Shown here piece by piece: positions 1-7,829 of a stretch of 64,000 nucleotides of DNA (position 1 is its first letter; every line of letters starts with the position of its first letter). The notes under the pieces were generated by a model. The model saw only the letters and a program-made list of their open reading frames with translations. It did no database searches and was not told the origin of the DNA. The DNA is taken from NCBI RefSeq assembly GCF_947489755.1, contig NZ_CANLFB010000018.1, positions 1 through 64,000 on the forward strand, in the 5' to 3' direction. A program made the position numbers and the translations under genes. The DNA is from an uncultured Psychromonas sp. (GTDB lineage Bacteria > Pseudomonadota > Gammaproteobacteria > Enterobacterales > Psychromonadaceae).

Positions 1-1
1 C

Positions 2-187
2 CATACACTGACGATGATGCCGATATATGCCCCTGGTAATGTACCGAAGATAGTGATTGATATAGAAAGAAATGCAGTGCAGTTTAAGTTAGAGGGGAGG
101 CGAGAACGAAGTTATCCGAGGTGTTTAAAATCATCTAAAAATCGATATCCTGTTGCAAAAAGTAAATATGCCATTCACCTTAAGTGA
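2..187 (+). CDS. Possible C-terminal fragment of a truncated gene
   Basis: An open frame of 61 codons runs in from the window edge and stops with TGA at 185-187. The translation (middle part PGNVPKIVIDIERNAVQFK) reads like ordinary protein, but I recognise no family. Its stop codon lies inside the hairpin at 169-193. An open frame this long is unusual but not impossible by chance in AT-rich DNA, so this is tentative; the sequence to the left of the window would settle it. Confidence 0.3.
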   Translation, partial: HTLTMMPIYAPGNVPKIVIDIERNAVQFKLEGRRERSYPRCLKSSKNRYPVAKSKYAIHLK

Positions 188-193
188 ACGGCA
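169..193 (-). terminator. Hairpin, probable terminator of the PEP-CTERM gene
   Basis: TGCCATTCAC (169-178) pairs with GTGAACGGCA (184-193) with one mismatch and a 5-nt loop. On the minus strand it is followed by a T-rich stretch. It lies about 60 bp beyond the stop of the gene at 254-1231. Confidence 0.5.
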
Positions 194-253
194 TTAACCG
201 ATAGGTAACCTTTTATTTTTAAACATTAATGTTTTAGTTTAAAAGAAGAAGAC

Positions 254-1231
254 TTATTTTGCTGTAACAGTTTTACGACGCCACAGACCTAAACCTAATA
301 AAGCAGAAGCAAAAATAATGAATGATGAAGGTGCTGGCACATCGACAACTGGATCTTGTGGATCCGTTGATACATCGTAGTTTATTGTTCCTGCGAACAG
401 TGCATCATGAACTTCACCATCTTGATCAAAGTTATTAACAACCACAGAACCTTCAATTGGTGTTGCATTACTTAAATCAGCAAAAGGTGCTAACAAGCTA
501 CCATTCAACTGTTTAAGAAGATCAATATCGGTTGCTTCAAAAAAATTCCAAATGATATTTTCACGGAAGGCATCAGTAACAATGTTACCCACTCCATTAC
601 CGTTAAAATTATTATCATTAATGACTTCGCCAGAAACATTAATAACAATCGCTGATGGGCTTTGACCATTCAAATCAACATCATATTGTTGAATTAAATT
701 ATTATTGAAGAAATCTTCAGCTGTAATATTAAAGACAGCAACATCTGTACCAATATCAGAACCAACTTCAAATGATGCAGGACCAGGCTGTTCATTTGTA
801 GATGTTGTTAAAATAGAGTTAACTGCCAATTCAGATAAATAACCTGAAAAGTTAACAAATTCTGATTTTATTAAATCAAAATCATACTCAGAAGCATCAC
901 TTGATACTGAGCTAGCATTAACTTGTCCGTTATTATTACCTGCAATAACAACACTTTGGCCATTAGCATTAACAGTCGAACCTGAAACTAAGTCCCCAGC
1001 AATGACTAACGCATCGCCATTTGTTGGATCATTTTGTTGTAAACGAATACCATAATTTGAAGTCCCTGATAAATCACCACCTATCAACGTTTTACCTTCA
1101 ACTTCACTGGATGATGTAAGATCATTTAAAACGATAAGGTTGTACTCACTTAACGTTTCAATCGGTCCAGCTAAACTGTATTGAGAATAAAGCCCAACTA
1201 ATAATGCGACTACTACACGCGTTTTTATCAT
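254..1231 (-). CDS. PEP-CTERM protein, choice-of-anchor A type
   Basis: A 325-aa exported surface protein. Residues 1-21 are a signal peptide (hydrophobic core VVVALLVGLY, likely cut after SLAG). The body, with its GGDLSGTSN and VIAGDLVSGS repeats, resembles the choice-of-anchor A domain. The C-terminus has the PEP-CTERM sorting layout: a VPAPSS motif near 298, a hydrophobic helix, then WRRK. By family knowledge such tails are recognised by an exosortase; none is encoded here. The motif is PAP rather than PEP. The start is supported by AGAGG 5 nt upstream. A sigma-54 type promoter lies just upstream at 1277-1290. The exact role is unknown; a matrix or surface function is the usual inference. 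Confidence 0.8.
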   Translation of the reverse strand: MIKTRVVVALLVGLYSQYSLAGPIETLSEYNLIVLNDLTSSSEVEGKTLIGGDLSGTSNYGIRLQQNDPTNGDALVIAGDLVSGSTVNANGQSVVIAGNNNGQVNASSVSSDASEYDFDLIKSEFVNFSGYLSELAVNSILTTSTNEQPGPASFEVGSDIGTDVAVFNITAEDFFNNNLIQQYDVDLNGQSPSAIVINVSGEVINDNNFNGNGVGNIVTDAFRENIIWNFFEATDIDLLKQLNGSLLAPFADLSNATPIEGSVVVNNFDQDGEVHDALFAGTINYDVSTDPQDPVVDVPAPSSFIIFASALLGLGLWRRKTVTAK

Positions 1232-1276
1232 TTATACCTCTAATTTAAAATTAATTATATCTACGTCGCATAAATA

Positions 1277-1292
1277 GCAATTATTAGACCAA
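1277..1292 (-). promoter_or_regulatory. Sigma-54 (-24/-12) promoter of the PEP-CTERM gene
   Basis: The minus strand reads TTGGTCTAATAATTGCT, giving GG (1290-1289), ten bases, then GC (1278-1277), with the TTGG and TTGCT flanks of the RpoN consensus. Transcription would start near 1265, leaving a leader of about 35 nt with the RBS. Directly upstream on the same strand is GGTTACAAAGT. RpoN-dependent control of PEP-CTERM genes through PrsK/PrsR is known in exosortase systems; no prsKR is present in this window. Confidence 0.6.
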
Positions 1293-1417
1293 CTTTGTAA
1301 CCAATTGTAAGTAATAGTATTTTTTAAATATACAATTAGAGGTAATTATAGGTTCGTAAAGTATTTCGACGATATTTTTAAAATAAAGATAAAAGAACTA
1401 TAAAAATCATAGGTAAC

Positions 1418-1436
1418 CCATAACAACTATTATGGG
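1418..1436 (-). terminator. Hairpin after the nitrobindin-like gene
   Basis: CCCATAA (1418-1424) and TTATGGG (1430-1436) form a 7-bp stem with a 5-nt loop about 40 bp beyond the stop of the gene at 1474. The downstream minus-strand sequence is T-rich but not a clean run, so this is a weak terminator call. Confidence 0.4.
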
Positions 1437-1473
1437 CCTTTACACTTAACTCTATTCTATAGCAGATTAATTT

Positions 1474-2034
1474 TTATGGTTGACGTCTTAAACTACTATG
1501 ATCGTTATGATCAAAACTATTACCATAAATGTCTAATAACATATGTTGTGAGTACTGTAACTTATCGCCAGATAACGTCATTTTCTGTTTAAAGGTTTTT
1601 GTCATCGCTTTATTTTGAAGAAAAATCGACTGGGCTATTGGCCATTGTTCGCTATCAAAACTAGCTTCAACATCAAATACGGTTGCATTTTTTGTGACTA
1701 CCTTCCCGCCAGCTAATACACATAATCCACGTGGAATAGTAAGTGAATGAATCACATTATCTGTGCCTTGTTCCCAAAGCCAATAACCCACTTCTTGATG
1801 TATTATTTTGTCGCTACTAATTCTTTGTACTTTTTGAGTGTATTGTACTGCGCTTAATACCTCTTCTTCAGCATTAGAAGTCTCACCAGCTTCTGTAAAT
1901 ACTATGGTTTCATAATATTCATTAAGTTCCATTGTACCATCTGCTTCAGGCGCAAGATCCTTGCCTTTATTACCCGACCAAATACCTATTAAGCCAGCTA
2001 ATGGGCCATAATCGATTGAGTTTAACGTTTGCAT
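1474..2034 (-). CDS. Nitrobindin-like / FABP-fold heme-binding beta-barrel protein
   Basis: A 186-aa cytoplasmic protein without signal peptide. The N-terminal part carries the GxWxG-type motif of the lipocalin-like THAP4/nitrobindin family (GIWSGNKGKD, near residues 17-26), followed by the alternating pattern of a beta-barrel: YYETIVF, LSAVQYTQKV, HQEVGYWLWE, HSLTIPRGL. Family members are small ten-stranded barrels; nitrobindins bind heme and scavenge NO or peroxynitrite. I cannot confirm the proximal heme histidine by eye, so function is by family only. A good RBS (AAAGGA) sits 6 nt before the ATG. It is a single gene, and its neighbours give no functional hint. Confidence 0.65.
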   Translation of the reverse strand: MQTLNSIDYGPLAGLIGIWSGNKGKDLAPEADGTMELNEYYETIVFTEAGETSNAEEEVLSAVQYTQKVQRISSDKIIHQEVGYWLWEQGTDNVIHSLTIPRGLCVLAGGKVVTKNATVFDVEASFDSEQWPIAQSIFLQNKAMTKTFKQKMTLSGDKLQYSQHMLLDIYGNSFDHNDHSSLRRQP

Positions 2035-2191
2035 TTTAGTTCCTTTAAAATTGGGGGGATTTTTGTAAGTTTATAATGGGAGTTATTATATAAAAGTCAG
2101 GTTAGTTATAGTAGTTTTTAGCGTGCTAAATCACTATAAAATATTGGTATCAGATAGTTTCTTATAAGATGATTTATCAGGGAAGAAAAAA

Positions 2192-2219
2192 GTTAAGCTA
2201 AGTATTAACAAAGCTTAAC
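2192..2219 (-). terminator. Intrinsic terminator of the 203-aa membrane-protein gene
   Basis: GTTAAGCT (2192-2199) pairs with AGCTTAAC (2212-2219). On the minus strand the stem is followed by TTTTTTCTTCCC. It lies 50 bp past the stop of the gene at 2269. Confidence 0.65.
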
Positions 2220-2268
2220 CATTAATGTGCATTTATTGACAATAATGCAAGTATAAAGAATATGTTTA

Positions 2269-2880
2269 TTAAGCTTTAGTTACTGCATGCCGACGCTTTC
2301 GACAAATTAAGACTAACTCAACAGCGGAGATAAATATCAAAGTGTAGCCCAACGTTTCTGTGCCTTCTTCAACTATATTTTTCACAATGCGTATATAATT
2401 TTCGCCCATGACAGATGTCCAAAAAGACCCTCTTCCCATGACTCTTGAAAAAGCAAGTATGACCACTAAACCTGCTAAAAAAGTACCATAACAAGTTGTT
2501 TCTGAATAAGCCTTTAAAGAAGAATAGATAGTCGAAAATTTTCCTCGTAAGAAAATAACTAAAGCAATACCAATGAAAAGTACTAAAGTTTCCCAAGCAC
2601 CATCATATATGTTGTGGTCTAGCAACGAGTCAGACTCTCTCACAAACATCATCGCTAATAAACCAGCGAGTAAAGTACTGGCTACTTTTAACTTATCGTC
2701 GAGACGAGCAGCATATAAAAACAACAAGCTACTTAACAGCGTTAAAATATCTTGCATATGCTCTGTCAAAGTATTTTCATTGTACTGGGCAAGCGTTTGA
2801 TGCTCATACCCTTCTAAACCGATTAAGTAAGCAACGCCTGCTAATGAGACTAAATATAAAAATGCGCGAAATAAAAACAT
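2269..2880 (-). CDS. Multi-pass inner-membrane protein of unknown function
   Basis: A 203-aa protein with about six hydrophobic segments, near residues 4-22, 46-62, 66-81, 97-112, 128-145 and 178-195, ending in a basic tail (CRKRRHAVTKA). I do not recognise a family. An acidic residue pair (ESDSLLDH) follows the third segment, and there is a conserved-looking YGTFLAGLVVILAFSRVMGRG stretch. The RBS AAAGG lies 8 nt before the ATG. It is a monocistronic unit with its own terminator; transport or signalling cannot be inferred from context. Confidence 0.6.
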   Translation of the reverse strand: MFLFRAFLYLVSLAGVAYLIGLEGYEHQTLAQYNENTLTEHMQDILTLLSSLLFLYAARLDDKLKVASTLLAGLLAMMFVRESDSLLDHNIYDGAWETLVLFIGIALVIFLRGKFSTIYSSLKAYSETTCYGTFLAGLVVILAFSRVMGRGSFWTSVMGENYIRIVKNIVEEGTETLGYTLIFISAVELVLICRKRRHAVTKA

Positions 2881-2952
2881 GTAAAACCTTTGGAATGTTA
2901 AATATTGAAAAATAAATCAGAATATTAAATGTGATTTGAATAAATTAAATAA

Positions 2953-2973
2953 GCTACCTCAGAGTAAGGTAGC
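2953..2973 (-). terminator. Terminator of the amino-acid ABC transporter operon
   Basis: GCTACCT (2953-2959) pairs with AGGTAGC (2967-2973) with a 7-nt loop. The following minus-strand sequence TTATTTAATTT is T-rich. It lies 28 bp past the stop of the ATPase gene. Confidence 0.6.
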
Positions 2974-3000
2974 GTTGATGGTTAAGAATAAATAGCCATA

Positions 3001-3741
3001 TTAATGCTGCTTAAGTGCCCTTTTTACAAACGCTTTAGTTCGTTCGTGTTGAGGGTTATTAAAGACATCTTGTGGGGAGCCTTGTTCAACAATGAAACCA
3101 TCTTCCATAAAAATAACACGATCAGCGACTTCTTTAGCAAATTGCATTTCGTGAGTAACAACGATCATTGTTTGCTTTTCAATGGCGAGTTGCTTCATTA
3201 CTGCAAGTACTTCATCAACCCACTCTGGATCTAACGAAGAGGTAGGCTCATCAAATAAAATAACTTCACCTTTAGCGGCCATGGCTCTTGCAATACCAAC
3301 ACGTTGTTGTTGACCGCCTGATAGTTGCGATGGATAAATATCAAACTTATCTTTCAGCCCAACTTTAAGTAAGATAGCTCTTGCAGTTTCAAGCGCTTCT
3401 TGTGTCGGAATTTTCCATACGGTAATTAAACTTTCAGCTACATTTTGTAACGCGGTTTTATTTGCGAACAAAGAATAATTCTGAAAAACAAAACTACTTT
3501 GTTGGCGTAATGCGGTTACTTCTTTTGCTTTGTGTGAAACCGCATCGATAGTCGCATTACCAATATGAATCTGACCTGTTGTAGGCGTCTCAAGATAATT
3601 CAAACAACGTAATAATGTTGATTTCCCTGTACCTGATGGACCAATAATCACAACAATCTCACCTTTAGCAACTTCAAAACTAATGTCTTTTAGTACGGCT
3701 AAATCACCAAATTTTTTACTTAAATTGGATACTTTGATCAT
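3001..3741 (-). CDS. Polar amino-acid ABC transporter, ATP-binding subunit
   Basis: A 246-aa ATPase energising uptake of a polar amino acid across the inner membrane. It shows Walker [10 protein letters not shown] near 34-42, the Q-loop, the ABC signature LSGGQQQR near 140, Walker [14 protein letters not shown] near 160, and the H-loop VVTHEM near 196. Length and motifs are those of the GlnQ/HisP/TcyN class. It is the third gene of a binding protein-permease-ATPase operon, 2 bp after the permease stop. Substrate is not provable here; cystine or a related amino acid is plausible from the binding protein. Confidence 0.9.
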   Translation of the reverse strand: MIKVSNLSKKFGDLAVLKDISFEVAKGEIVVIIGPSGTGKSTLLRCLNYLETPTTGQIHIGNATIDAVSHKAKEVTALRQQSSFVFQNYSLFANKTALQNVAESLITVWKIPTQEALETARAILLKVGLKDKFDIYPSQLSGGQQQRVGIARAMAAKGEVILFDEPTSSLDPEWVDEVLAVMKQLAIEKQTMIVVTHEMQFAKEVADRVIFMEDGFIVEQGSPQDVFNNPQHERTKAFVKRALKQH

Positions 3742-3743
3742 GA

Positions 3744-4415
3744 TTAATATGCCTTATTTAATCTTTTTTCTAGAAGGTGTTGAATGCGTGTAAAGAAGAT
3801 AACAACCACCCAATAAATAACCGCAACAGCGAGGAAACTTTCAAAGAACTTAAAGCTTGAAGACGCTTCCATTTGTGCTTTCGCCATGATTTCTGCAACA
3901 CCAAGCGTAAAAGCTAATGAAGTACTTTTTATCATATCAATAAAATAGTTCATTAAAGATGGCGTCGCCAAACGAGATGCTTGCGGTAAAATAATACGTT
4001 TCATTGCTTGTAAGCGTGTCATACCAATACTTAAACAAGCTTCCATTTGAGACTTATCAATACCTAAAATAGCGGCTCGAATACTTTCTGCCATATAAGC
4101 TGAGAAATGTAATGAAAGGCCAATAACAGCGGCAGTAAATGCATCCATCCCTACAAAGATAGGCATGAACTGTGGGAAACCGTAATACAATAAAAATAAT
4201 TGTACTAATAACGGTGTACCACGAAAGAAAGAGATATAGAGTGACGCAAGGTGTTGTATAAAAGCAATTTTAAATACTCGCACTAACGCTAAACCAAGCG
4301 CGAGTATTAATGCAAATAAGAACCCCCAAAGTGCCATTTCCATTGTCACCCCAAGATATTTAAATAAAATGGGCATTAATTCAATAATGTATTGAAGATC
4401 AAAAGAACTTTGCAT
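3744..4415 (-). CDS. Polar amino-acid ABC transporter, permease subunit
   Basis: A 223-aa inner-membrane permease of the HisM/GlnP/YecS class. It has about five membrane segments and the characteristic N-terminal block [18 protein letters not shown] (near 62-79). The EAA loop motif is [22 protein letters not shown] (near 125-146), which docks onto the ATPase. It lies 25 bp downstream of the binding-protein gene and 2 bp upstream of the ATPase gene, so one operon. Only one permease is encoded, so it would act as a homodimer. Confidence 0.9.
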   Translation of the reverse strand: MQSSFDLQYIIELMPILFKYLGVTMEMALWGFLFALILALGLALVRVFKIAFIQHLASLYISFFRGTPLLVQLFLLYYGFPQFMPIFVGMDAFTAAVIGLSLHFSAYMAESIRAAILGIDKSQMEACLSIGMTRLQAMKRIILPQASRLATPSLMNYFIDMIKSTSLAFTLGVAEIMAKAQMEASSSFKFFESFLAVAVIYWVVVIFFTRIQHLLEKRLNKAY

Positions 4416-4440
4416 AAAAATGACTCTTTAAGGATTAATA

Positions 4441-5199
4441 TTATTGAGTGATATCAGTATCAAACCACTTGTTTGATATTTCAGCTAACTTACCATCTGC
4501 ACGCATTGCAGCTAATGCTGTATTAACTTGATCACGGATAGCTAGTTGCGAAGGTTTATTCAAAAATGGCATCGCATTTTGAATCTCTTCAAATGGATGA
4601 CCTGCAAGTTGTAGCGGTAAACCAGCTTCTTTAATTAATTGCACTGATGAAACGCGATCCATGATAAATGCATCTGCACGGCCTAACGCAACATCTTGCT
4701 CTATGCCTGTATCATAAGTAACAATATTAATTTCTTTATTTACATCGTGCTTTCTTAATACTTGTTCAAAGTTACTGCCTAAATTAACTGCGACTTTCTT
4801 ACCTTTTAGATCATCAAGACCTTGAATATCATCACGACCTTTACGAACAGTAATTTGAACACCATCAATAACATAAGGCACTGAGAAGGCATATTTAGCA
4901 GTACGTGCTTCAGTAATAGTAATTTGATTCGCAATCGTATCAATGTGCCCTGCTTCTAACATACCAAATAAACCAGAAAAGCTTGATGTTATATATTCAA
5001 CTTTGTAATCAGAACGTTTAGCTATTTCGTTCCAAACATCAACTTCAAAGCCTTGTAGTACATCTTTTTTAGAAAACGTGAATGGAAAATAACGGCCAGA
5101 CATACCCACTTTAACGGTTTGTTGAGCAAATGCAGGTACAGTTAATAAACTGCTCACTGCAACTAATGCAATCAATGCTTTTTTAAATAGAATTTTCAT
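4441..5199 (-). CDS. Periplasmic polar amino-acid binding protein (cystine-binding-like)
   Basis: A 252-aa solute-binding protein, first gene of the operon. Residues 1-25 are a signal peptide ending PAFA. The bacterial type 3 solute-binding fold is clear: KVGMSGRYFPFTF, then LQGFEVDVWNEIAKR, SSFSGLFGMLEAGHIDTIANQ, the ITEARTAKYAFSVPY signature, and KKVAVNLGSNFEQVLR. This layout is close to cystine-binding FliY/TcyJ-type proteins, but substrate cannot be read reliably from sequence. The RBS AGGAA is 6 nt before the ATG. Confidence 0.85.
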   Translation of the reverse strand: MKILFKKALIALVAVSSLLTVPAFAQQTVKVGMSGRYFPFTFSKKDVLQGFEVDVWNEIAKRSDYKVEYITSSFSGLFGMLEAGHIDTIANQITITEARTAKYAFSVPYVIDGVQITVRKGRDDIQGLDDLKGKKVAVNLGSNFEQVLRKHDVNKEINIVTYDTGIEQDVALGRADAFIMDRVSSVQLIKEAGLPLQLAGHPFEEIQNAMPFLNKPSQLAIRDQVNTALAAMRADGKLAEISNKWFDTDITQ

Positions 5200-5676
5200 A
5201 TTATTCCTATATCAATTGTTTAACGTGTAATTAAATGGTCATCTAAGTACGTTTTAATATACCAAGGTATAAATACTTGATGATGAGTTTGTTATGTTCA
5301 AATAATTTCTCAATCATTTAACGTTAGTGCATAAATTAGTTTAACGATGATGACAATGAAATTTTTAGCTGTGAAAAAGGTAGCTAATTAAAGTTCACAT
5401 TCAACATCATAATGGACACAACGGCACACTAATATTTGATCAAATTACTTTCTATCAGGAGAACGGCTGAATTCTACATGAAAATAAGTGATTAAATAAT
5501 CTAAAATCACTGATTTAAATATAGTTATATTAAATAATTCAACTTCCTATTAAGGCGCATTAAAACATTAAGCAACGCGTCTGTCCTCAACGAATTTATA
5601 ACTTAACGTTATATATTAGTGCCATAACAAGCAAACTTTCGTATTCTGGCTAATTTTTAATTAACTTGCCTAATAT
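5200..5676. other. Intergenic region without recognisable gene
   Basis: This 477-bp stretch lies between the start of the amino-acid binding-protein gene and the end of the GST gene. It must hold the promoter of the ABC operon, but I find no convincing -35/-10 pair, riboswitch or long open frame on either strand. Confidence 0.5.
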
Positions 5677-6279
5677 CTATCCGATATTAATAAAGTTTGG
5701 CTGTTGTTCAATACGAGAAATCCATGTCAAAATCGCTGGGAAGTTGTTTAAATCGAAACCTCCTTCATAAGCAACATGGGTGTAAGCAAATAAACAAAGG
5801 TCAGCAATACTAATCGTATCACCGACTAAATAAGGTGTTTTTTGTAGTTGAATTTCCATGACGGCAAGTGCTTTAAGGCCGCCTTCCTGTTTGCTTTCTA
5901 ATTCTTCTAATCTGTCCGCAGGGCTACCAAGATATTTATTGATGAAACGAGCCACCGCAATATAAGGTTCATGGCTATATTGCTCAAAGAACATCCATTG
6001 TAAACAAACTGATTGTTGTAAAGCATCTGTTGGGAAAAATGTGGTTTGTTGAGAGAGGTAATACAAAATAGCATTCGATTCAGAAATATATTGTTTATTT
6101 TCTGTCACTAACAATGGAATCTTAGCATTAGGATTCATTGCTAAAAACTCACTAGTGCGAGTTTCTCCCTCTAAAATATTCACTTCAATCCATTGATGTT
6201 CAATGTGTAACAATGAACATAACAATTTAATTTTATAACAGTTGCCTGACATGCTATCGCCATAAATTATTATCGACAT
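5677..6279 (-). CDS. Glutathione S-transferase family protein
   Basis: A 200-aa soluble protein of GST fold. The thioredoxin-like N-terminal domain (1-80) shows YGDSMSGNCYKIKLLCSLL with a Ser/Cys pair at the usual catalytic position. NPNAKIPLLV carries the cis-proline and ESNAILYYLSQ the glutathione gamma-Glu contact. The helical C-terminal domain contains the N-capping motif IADLCLFAYTH near residue 157. The RBS AAGGA is 7 nt before the ATG. It follows the DUF711 gene by 9 bp and is very probably co-transcribed with it. The substrate is unknown. Confidence 0.85.
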   Translation of the reverse strand: MSIIIYGDSMSGNCYKIKLLCSLLHIEHQWIEVNILEGETRTSEFLAMNPNAKIPLLVTENKQYISESNAILYYLSQQTTFFPTDALQQSVCLQWMFFEQYSHEPYIAVARFINKYLGSPADRLEELESKQEGGLKALAVMEIQLQKTPYLVGDTISIADLCLFAYTHVAYEGGFDLNNFPAILTWISRIEQQPNFINIG

Positions 6280-6288
6280 ATTTTATCC

Positions 6289-7569
6289 TTAAGGTACTGC
6301 TAACACAGTACAGTTACATAGGTCGTCACTTTCAAATGACGTTGAATCACCCGCGTTTAAACCTGGTATTGGAAACACGCGTACCGTTAATGGTTTGTTT
6401 AATCTGAATGCCATCGTACCAGTATCACGCATTAAAGCTGAAATTTTATCAATCGGTGTATCACCGGGAATAGGCACCGTATCTAAACCGATTCCACACA
6501 CTGAGCTATAGGTTAATAACGCACGAATATCGAAATGGGCTTGTTGACTACCAAACGCAAGCCCTCTGTCTTCGGTTAATGCTAGCATGAGGCCTGAAAA
6601 GCCCACCAGCGGCATATTTTTAATTGATTTGAATACACGCGTTAATAACGAAGACGCTTCAACGGTGCCAGAGGCTCCGAAGTACTCAACACCCATTAAC
6701 TCGTAAACTTCCGTCATACTCGCACAATTTTTAGAAGGCGCCGCTGAGCTATCCAAACCTGCAAACTTAAAATCCTTTTCAAAACCTCTATTAACGTGTT
6801 GGTTAAGGCTGCGAGCATCAATAATTATTTTTAATTGGTCAACGTGATGCTGTATTTGTTGGGTTAAAGATTGGTAATAACCATCAAAAGCTTGCTGATG
6901 ATCTAATACTGCGTTTTGCGCATTAAATGCTTTTAATGTGGCAACTAATAAATCTGGCGTTTCTAACCCTATGACAAAGCTATTATTAGTGGTTTTATCA
7001 GAATAGCTGGCAGGGAAATAAGGAATTAACGGCTTGCAGTTAAAGTTAACCGTAAAATTAAAGTTACCCTCTCCACGTGGAGTCATTTGACTAATTCTAT
7101 TTACCGCTTTCGTAGCACTTTCAATTAATTGATTATCCAATAGAAACTGTTCATCCATTGGAATATTCACACAAACATTACATAAATCACCGAATTCTTG
7201 AATTAATTCAGGAATCAGACTGAGTTGATGCGCAGTCGTCGCTTCGCCAATAGCAAATCGAAGTCTTAAACCTGATTGTTGGCTATTGCTGAGTAACGTA
7301 TTTAACGTTCGTAAATCTTGTTGAGCAGTTTGTAAGTTAGTGGTATCGATATATTCAGCAAAAGCATTGGTCACAATCCGAATAGATTGAACTGTATAGC
7401 CCTTGTCTTTGAAATCATCTGCTAATGATTGACAAAAATCATTGGCATTTTTAATTAATGAAGGCCATTGGCTTTGATCAAAATCTAAATGAATAAAAGT
7501 GGTGATCGTTCGGACTTTGCAAAGTGCTTTATCTAATATCAGTTCAGGTAGTGTCATATGTCTTGTCAT
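6289..7569 (-). CDS. DUF711 family protein
   Basis: A 426-aa protein of the DUF711 (UPF0210-like) family, whose function is not established. Recognisable blocks are KVRTITTFI at the N-terminus, TPRGEGNFNFTVNF in the middle, and the family hallmark KFAGLDSSAAPSKNC near residue 266, followed by LVGFSGLMLALTEDRGLA. I chose the ATG at 7569; a TTG one codon upstream and an ATG at 7557 are alternatives, and no strong RBS decides between them. It is the first gene of a two-gene unit with the GST. Confidence 0.75.
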   Translation of the reverse strand: MTRHMTLPELILDKALCKVRTITTFIHLDFDQSQWPSLIKNANDFCQSLADDFKDKGYTVQSIRIVTNAFAEYIDTTNLQTAQQDLRTLNTLLSNSQQSGLRLRFAIGEATTAHQLSLIPELIQEFGDLCNVCVNIPMDEQFLLDNQLIESATKAVNRISQMTPRGEGNFNFTVNFNCKPLIPYFPASYSDKTTNNSFVIGLETPDLLVATLKAFNAQNAVLDHQQAFDGYYQSLTQQIQHHVDQLKIIIDARSLNQHVNRGFEKDFKFAGLDSSAAPSKNCASMTEVYELMGVEYFGASGTVEASSLLTRVFKSIKNMPLVGFSGLMLALTEDRGLAFGSQQAHFDIRALLTYSSVCGIGLDTVPIPGDTPIDKISALMRDTGTMAFRLNKPLTVRVFPIPGLNAGDSTSFESDDLCNCTVLAVP

Positions 7570-7829
7570 CAAATAAAATGTGCTAATAACATAGCATATA
7601 GTTTAACCATTAGTCATTTTAGCTTTATTATCAGTCACTTCATCAATATATAAACCTAATTCTGACAATATTATCTATAAAACCATGAGCAATCATACAG
7701 CTTAAATGCTGAAGTTAAGGTAAATTGATCCAGTATAATAGACAAGTTTAGAGAAACAGTATTCGCTACGTTAAATAAGTAAGAAATAAGTAAAGAAATG
7801 AAAAAGGTAATAAATAAGGAACAACCACA

